DNA from: Cheiracanthium punctorium
Lineage: Eukaryota > Arthropoda > Arachnida > Araneae > Cheiracanthiidae
Direction: 5' to 3'
Length of the DNA stretch: 64,000 nt
Assembly (NCBI GenBank): GCA_038373885.1
Contig: JAWZYV010019520.1
Coordinates: 310,001-374,000 of the forward strand
A program made the position numbers and the translations under genes. A model generated the notes under the pieces. That model was not told the DNA's origin, searched no databases, and was given only the letters and a program-made list of their open reading frames with translations. Below, piece by piece: positions 59,123 through 64,000 of this stretch; the first letter of the stretch is position 1, and each line of letters begins with the position of its first letter.

Positions 59123-60586
59123 GTGACGTCACAAGAGAGGATGGACTTTTCTCCGTTAAAAGCATTAGAATCATACGGAAAAGTAGAAGAAACTAAGATG
59201 TTTTGTGCCTTTTATGGATACTAATGGTAAGTCAGCAATCTCTATTCTTAATACGACATACTTGATAATAGTTATTAAGCTATGGAGTACATAAAAATAT
59301 AAAATTGCCGTATTTTGCGTTAGTTTTATTGATTTCTGTTCTTTTGTTCTAGCAATCATTATGCTTCCGTTTGCTGCGTCCCAGGCTGTAAGTAAAGCTA
59401 ATTACAAAAGAGGAGAAAATGTAAAAGTTTTCACTTTTCCCAAAAAACGAAGAAAAGCGGGCCGAATGGACTAAAAATATTCCACGAAAAAATTGGTCCC
59501 CAGGAAAAAATACGTATGTTTGTATTGAACATTTTCGAGATGAAGACCTTTTAAAAGACGATGCTATTTTAAAATCAGATGGGGCACTTAACTGTAAAAA
59601 GAAAGCATTATAAATTAGAACCGAATGCTATCCCGTGCATTTTTTCGAGCTTACCAGCCTATATATCCGATATTACCAAGAAACAAGAAAGAACTGATCC
59701 TACTAAAAGAAGAGAAAACGTTTAGGAAAAAGATATTGAGGAAACCGAAAAAAAATAATGCAAAGGAAAATATAAATTCTTTTGTAATTAAGAAATGTAT
59801 CAAGAGTTTCATTGCAATTCTATGTTAAGAAAATTTCACCTTTAATTATAAATTAAACGCAGATCCCCTTCCACTGCACATACCAAGTAGCTTAAGGTTC
59901 AATGCGGATCTCATGGTTGATTTATTTATTTAAAAAAAAAAAAAAAAGAGAGAGAAATCTATTTGCTGGATACTTAGAAAAACAAAAATATAGAAGATAT
60001 TTATTAAAGAAATATTTCCAACTAAACGGTTTATCGGAATTTGTTGAAAATTCTGAAATTAAGTATGAACACAGATTTGGAAATTAACTCAAAAAAGAAA
60101 ATGTATTACTGCAATGCTAAAAACAATAACAAAAAATATATGTATTACTGCAATATATTTTACATGAAAACCCCTGAGAGCATTTAGACAGTTTTACATA
60201 TTCAAGAGTTATACTCACTAATTTTTAAAAATATTTAATTATGTATATTTCAAATGTCTCAATGTGATATTTGAAAGTCTTATCTAGAAAAAATTAAAGC
60301 AAACACTTGTAGTGCTTTCATGAAAAACTTTATAGTATTTGTAAGCTTTGGGTAAAAGCTTTTACTTTTTATTTTCTTGTTTTTGTGCTTTAATTGCTTC
60401 TAATAAAATTTGACATTAGGAGTCTGTATAACATAATTATATATAGTATGTATTGTACAAGTTTTTAAAATATTAATTGTGGAAATTTCTGATTATATTC
60501 CTCGTGCTACTAGTGTTTATTGACATTATTGATCAGATTTCTTCCATAGAATTCAATACAAACTCCATCCTCTCTTGTGACGTCAC
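59123..60586 (+). mobile_element. Decayed THAP-domain DNA transposon, about 1.46 kb
   Basis: GTGACGTCACAAGAGAGGAT (59123-) and its inverse ATCCTCTCTTGTGACGTCAC (-60586) form the ends, and the match continues for at least 23 bases. The outermost 10 bases, GTGACGTCAC, are themselves palindromic (CRE-like). It encloses a broken THAP-domain gene. THAP domains occur in P-element-type and Kolobok-type transposases; which applies here cannot be decided because the target duplication is hidden by the palindrome and the catalytic core is not readable. A partial second copy ends at 61114. Confidence 0.6.
59372..59760 (+). pseudogene. THAP-domain protein remnant
   Basis: THAP is a C2CH zinc-dependent DNA-binding domain. 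CCVPGCK at 59372-59392 gives the first cysteine pair. It is followed, across a frame change, by VKVFTFP, then EKRAEWTKNIPRKNWSP, then YVCIEHFRDEDL, where C-x2-H completes the zinc site. NAIPCIF near 59628-59648 matches the conserved AVPTIF-type end of THAP domains. At least two frame shifts and stops (59393, 59611) break the gene. It lies inside the TIR element, so it is probably the transposase N-terminus. Confidence 0.7.
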
Positions 60587-61114
60587 GAAATGGCTTAAGA
60601 TGACGATTTATGAATCTGGATATTTTTAACATCAATTCTTTCAAAAAGCTTATTAAAACGAAGCAAAACTAAATAATGTATTTCAGTTTTTAAGTAAAAT
60701 TAATAAAAATTATTATTTTTACTTAAAAATATATTTACTTTTACTTACTTAAAAATATGACTTTATGCTTATACAACGTATAAATTTAATCCATATACAT
60801 ATTATTTTAGATAAATGATAACATTGAGTAACCATTATATTATTTAGAATGTATTTGCCAGCCCGAAATGCAAAACATGCTGCATACAATGCTGAAACTG
60901 CTTTAAATTCAGTACCAATTTATTTCATTAATTTCTGACAAAAAATATTGTTGATTCACTATTATTTAAGAACAAAGTGTTATAAAACGAAAATGCTATT
61001 TCAATGCGTCATAAAAAAATTAAGCTACTCGTATTTATTGGCATTATTAATTCCATTTCTTCCATTGAACTCAATGCAAACTGTTCCAAATCCCATCCTT
61101 TCTTGTGACGTCAC
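60587..61114. repeat. Second, partial copy of the THAP element end
   Basis: The last about 90 bases (61028-61114) repeat those at 60500-60586: TTATTG.CATTATT, TTTCTTCCAT.GAA.TCAAT.CAAACT, CCATCCT.TCTTGTGACGTCAC. The two right ends are about 528 bases apart in the same orientation. Confidence 0.6.
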
Positions 61115-61229
61115 GAAAACCAGTACCCAAACCCCCTCTTACTTTCTCCTCTCTCTTTCTTCAGTCGCGGCGACCCCGATCAGGCACAGTATGTTGAAGT
61201 GGCGTCGTCTTTAGAGATACACTGTAAAA

Positions 61230-61730
61230 AAATTTTCCGTGAAAATACAGAAAAAGTACTGGCAGCTCAGACGCCAGTACTTTTTCCGTATATTTACGGA
61301 ATTTTATTTCTGTAAATTCCTGGACAGTTTCCGTTATTTTCAAAATTCCGTTTTAAGGGTTTTCCGTTATTTACTGCATAATTTCCGTGAAATAACAAAA
61401 TTTTGTATTTTGATTTTTCCGTTTTTTTTACAGGATATTCTTCGGTACAATAACATATTTCAGTATTCTAAATCTTCCGTTTTTTACCGGATAAATTTTG
61501 TGAAATTAATAATTTCCGTATTTTGCTTTTTCCGTTTTTTCACAGATTGAACGGTATTTGAACGGACTTCCGTATTTTATTTTTTCCGTTTTTAAGCGGG
61601 ACATTTTTCAGCATTGTAACGTATTTTGGTTATTTACCTTTTCCGTTATTATCAGGGTAATTTCCTAGGTCTATAAAGTTTCCGTATTTCAATTTTTCCG
61701 TTATTTAACAGAAAGTTTTGTTGTATTGTA
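61230..61730. repeat. TTTTCCGT-rich tandem repeat block
   Basis: About twelve degenerate units of TTTTTCCGTNTTTTNACGG-type sequence, spaced about 25-60 bases apart, with both TTTCCGT and ACGGAAA orientations near the left edge. AAAAAGTACTGGC (61251-61263) and GCCAGTACTTTTT (61273-61285) form a perfect 13-bp hairpin. It is probably the repetitive interior of a non-autonomous DNA element starting near CACTGTAAAAA (61220). The frames through it are chance frames. Confidence 0.55.
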
Positions 61731-61754
61731 CAGTTATATGCAGTACATACAGTG

Positions 61755-61905
61755 CATCGTTAAGTATCAATATTATTAATACATAACGGAAAAGATAGTC
61801 ACAAAAATTAGAGTAACATTGCTGGAGTTAACGTTTTGCTAATGAATGACAACACAAATTTTACTGATATAAAATTGACCTCTGATGCCTAAATTAACAC
61901 ATTAA
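61755..61905 (+). repeat. Direct repeat, left copy
   Basis: Shares ATCAATATTATT, then CACAAAAATTAGAGT.ACATT.CTGGAGTTAA.GTTTTGC.AATGA, then ACTGATATAAATTG, then TCTGAT..CTAAATT with 63577-63710. The two copies are in the same orientation. Confidence 0.65.
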
Positions 61906-63576
61906 CTTTTAATTATTGACAAATAATAAATTTGCTGACATAATACATTATGTCACATTAACAAAAACATCAAATATTTTTGTTAATGTGACATTATTAT
62001 TTAAAATATCAATTTTTTTTAATTTAAACAATTTTTTTTTGTATTATCTTATCTTTGGTTATCTTTTTCTCTAAATTTCCTATATATTATTATACAGTTA
62101 TGTATTTTGAAGATTTCGGGAAAATCCCGTCAAACAATCGTTTCCATATCTAAGTAGAAAAAATTATTTGACAATATACTCATAAATTGACCATAATGTA
62201 CAATTTGACAATATACTGATTTAGAAACGTGATATCTTAAACATCCATAAGATAACATGTTTCTGTATTCCTCTCAACAAAATACTTTCTGAAACGTTAC
62301 ACAATTAACATTTTTCTGTTCATTTAATTTTTTATTTTATTTCAATTTTTTTATTTTATTTCAATTTTTGTGTGTATGTTTTTTCTTCCCAGGATCAGTT
62401 TTCTTAGAAAAATAATTAATTATATAAGCTCATTGTAAAAAAAAAAAAAAAAAAAAAAAAAACTGATTTGGAGAATGTTAGGGGAACACTGTTATAAATC
62501 AGGTGCTACTTACGAGTAAATTTGTATCCTCCACTGAATATTATTAAAATAATGCAATTAGAACCATAATTTCTAAACATTATTAAAAACAGCAAACCCT
62601 TGAAAAAAAATTAAAAGTGAAATTTAGAAGAACGTTGATTTTATGAGAATATTGCTTACACTTTGAATTTAAATTTTTGATTTCTTTCTTTTTTGTACGA
62701 GACAAACATTTTAAGAGTTATGTACTATATATAAATAGGAACTTTTATTTCTTCTGTGTACATAAATTCCACATAGCATTATAAATTATAATTCAGTAAC
62801 CTAGCAGGCTATTTGCAGGACCCTAAAATAGTGTAACGTATAGGAGCCAACTGTTCTCAGATTTTTCTTGCCGTCATAGTATGCATAATGTATAAATCGT
62901 ACATATATACCTTTTGCAAGTACAGTGAAATTCTCCCAATCCGGACACCTCTCAAAGTCGGGCAATATCTGAGGTAAAGACGCAGCCAAAAGGTTGGCTC
63001 AAAGAGCCCGGGCGACTTTCAAAATTTGAATTTTTGTTAGCAAACTGATAATAATCAAGCCTTTTTGTGAGAATTTTTACTTTTCCACTTTGAGCCACCC
63101 CACCCCCCAATTTTTTTTTCTATCTACGTTCCTGGTCTATGGAAAACGCATGAGCCGGATTTGCTCTCTTTTTTTTTTTAAATAAATAGAACAATAAAAA
63201 ACTATTCTACTTTCCCCAATGAAAACCCTATATCCTTTAACGACTGCTCACAATTAGTAAACTTTCCTAAAAACGAAGATAATAGATATAAATAATTCAC
63301 TAATGCGTGCAAAGTAAATTCATTGCAATTTTAATTGGTAGAATTCATATGTTGAACCATTGTTCTGCTATAAAAGAGAGCAAATATTAATTAATATATA
63401 TTAGTATATTACCAATATATATTAATACAAGGGGAAGTAATTAGATTTATTTTGTTCATACAGATAATAGAATTCTAAATCAAATTTGAAATTATTGTAT
63501 TCAGCTTAAACCTATCTACAGTAATTAAACATAAGTTAAATTGTCTTATATCAACGATGAATATTGCTTCATTTTG
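61906..63576. other. Non-coding, no gene seen
   Basis: Very AT-rich, with A26 at about 62437-62462 and TTTTATTTCAATTTTT tandem words near 62329-62368. A 62-residue minus frame near 62801-62989 has no recognised domain. Confidence 0.45.
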
Positions 63577-63710
63577 TATCAATATTATTGAAAGATAAAA
63601 ATTACAAAAATTAGAGTGACATTCCTGGAGTTAAAGTTTTGCCAATGAGTGGCAACACAACTGATATCTACTGATATAAATTGCTTTCTGATATCTAAAT
63701 TTTAAGCACA
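63577..63710 (+). repeat. Direct repeat, right copy
   Basis: Partner of 61755-61905, 1.82 kb downstream in the same orientation. The pair may represent two copies of one element family or the ends of a larger decayed unit. Confidence 0.65.
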
Positions 63711-64000
63711 TTAACAAAAAACATCAAATATTTAATTTTAAAAATCTTTTTTGGTACTATATTTTTTTCTCTAAAATGATAGTGTGTATAATGCAATTAT
63801 TAAACTTGTAGCATACACACAAAAACAATTCCGAATAATAAATTGACTTATTCGAATTGTATTATTTTATAAAAATGTTGTGCTGACAAATCTACTGTCA
63901 TAAAAAAAAAATCCATCATGAGAAAAAAAATCAGAGAGTAAACATACAATTCAAAATAACAGAAATTTATTGTAAGACATTATTAAATAACAAGAAATTA
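63711..64000. other. Non-coding end of the window
   Basis: AT-rich sequence without recognised features. Confidence 0.4.

Overview
This is a eukaryotic, AT-rich, gene-poor stretch that is almost entirely repeat-derived. Long homopolymers, (GT)n, (TAA)n and (AT)n tracts, Helitron ends, tRNA-derived SINEs, hAT, piggyBac-like and Tc1/mariner-type elements and a decayed Ty3/gypsy element all point to a large arthropod genome. A spider or other chelicerate is my best guess from the style of the repeats, but this is inference; no host gene in the window identifies the species. Only one long intact reading frame exists (53391-54938, minus strand). Nearly all other short open frames are chance frames in repeats.

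Layout. 1-7,600: a GC-rich repeat (about 590-900), a non-autonomous Helitron (1678-3751) carrying a tandem array with CTCF-like motifs, AT-rich filler, and the first copy of a TTAA-flanked palindromic MITE (6137-6569). 7,600-13,000: a CAAGCTT-rich TIR element with a SINE inside it, a solo LTR with a readable promoter (9357-10317), and filler. 13,100-14,300: a broken copy of a multicopy arthropod gene family. 15,000-25,200: hAT-type MITEs with 8-bp target duplications, another TIR MITE, and a repeat pair containing a short and a greatly expanded (GT)n tract. 26,300-31,600: more MITE copies and fragments of Tc1/mariner transposases. 32,280-35,170: a decayed Ty3/gypsy gag-pol on the minus strand, next to a hAT MITE. 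38,270-49,160: a SINE, more MITE copies, two further Helitrons (41679-43898; 48443-49162), and a broken Tc1/mariner-type element (45946-47485) with a 250-bp hAT MITE inside its transposase.

The most notable object is at 49684-58779. It is a 9.1-kb element with about 2.19-kb terminal inverted repeats, AGTAGTAG...CTACTACT ends and a perfect 6-bp target duplication (GCTCGA), inserted inside a copy of the palindromic MITE. These ends fit Polinton/Maverick elements, but there is no polymerase, integrase, ATPase or capsid gene. Its only long gene encodes a 515-residue protein that looks like an AlkB-family 2-oxoglutarate dioxygenase whose iron-binding HxD positions are replaced, with a duplicated N-terminal segment. 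Both arms carry the same SINE fragment and the same minisatellite, so the arms appear to have been homogenised.

The right end (59,120-64,000) holds a decayed THAP-domain transposon with GTGACGTCAC-containing TIRs, a TTTCCGT-rich repeat block, and a pair of direct repeats 1.8 kb apart. There is no operon logic here; the window is a layered record of nested transposition.
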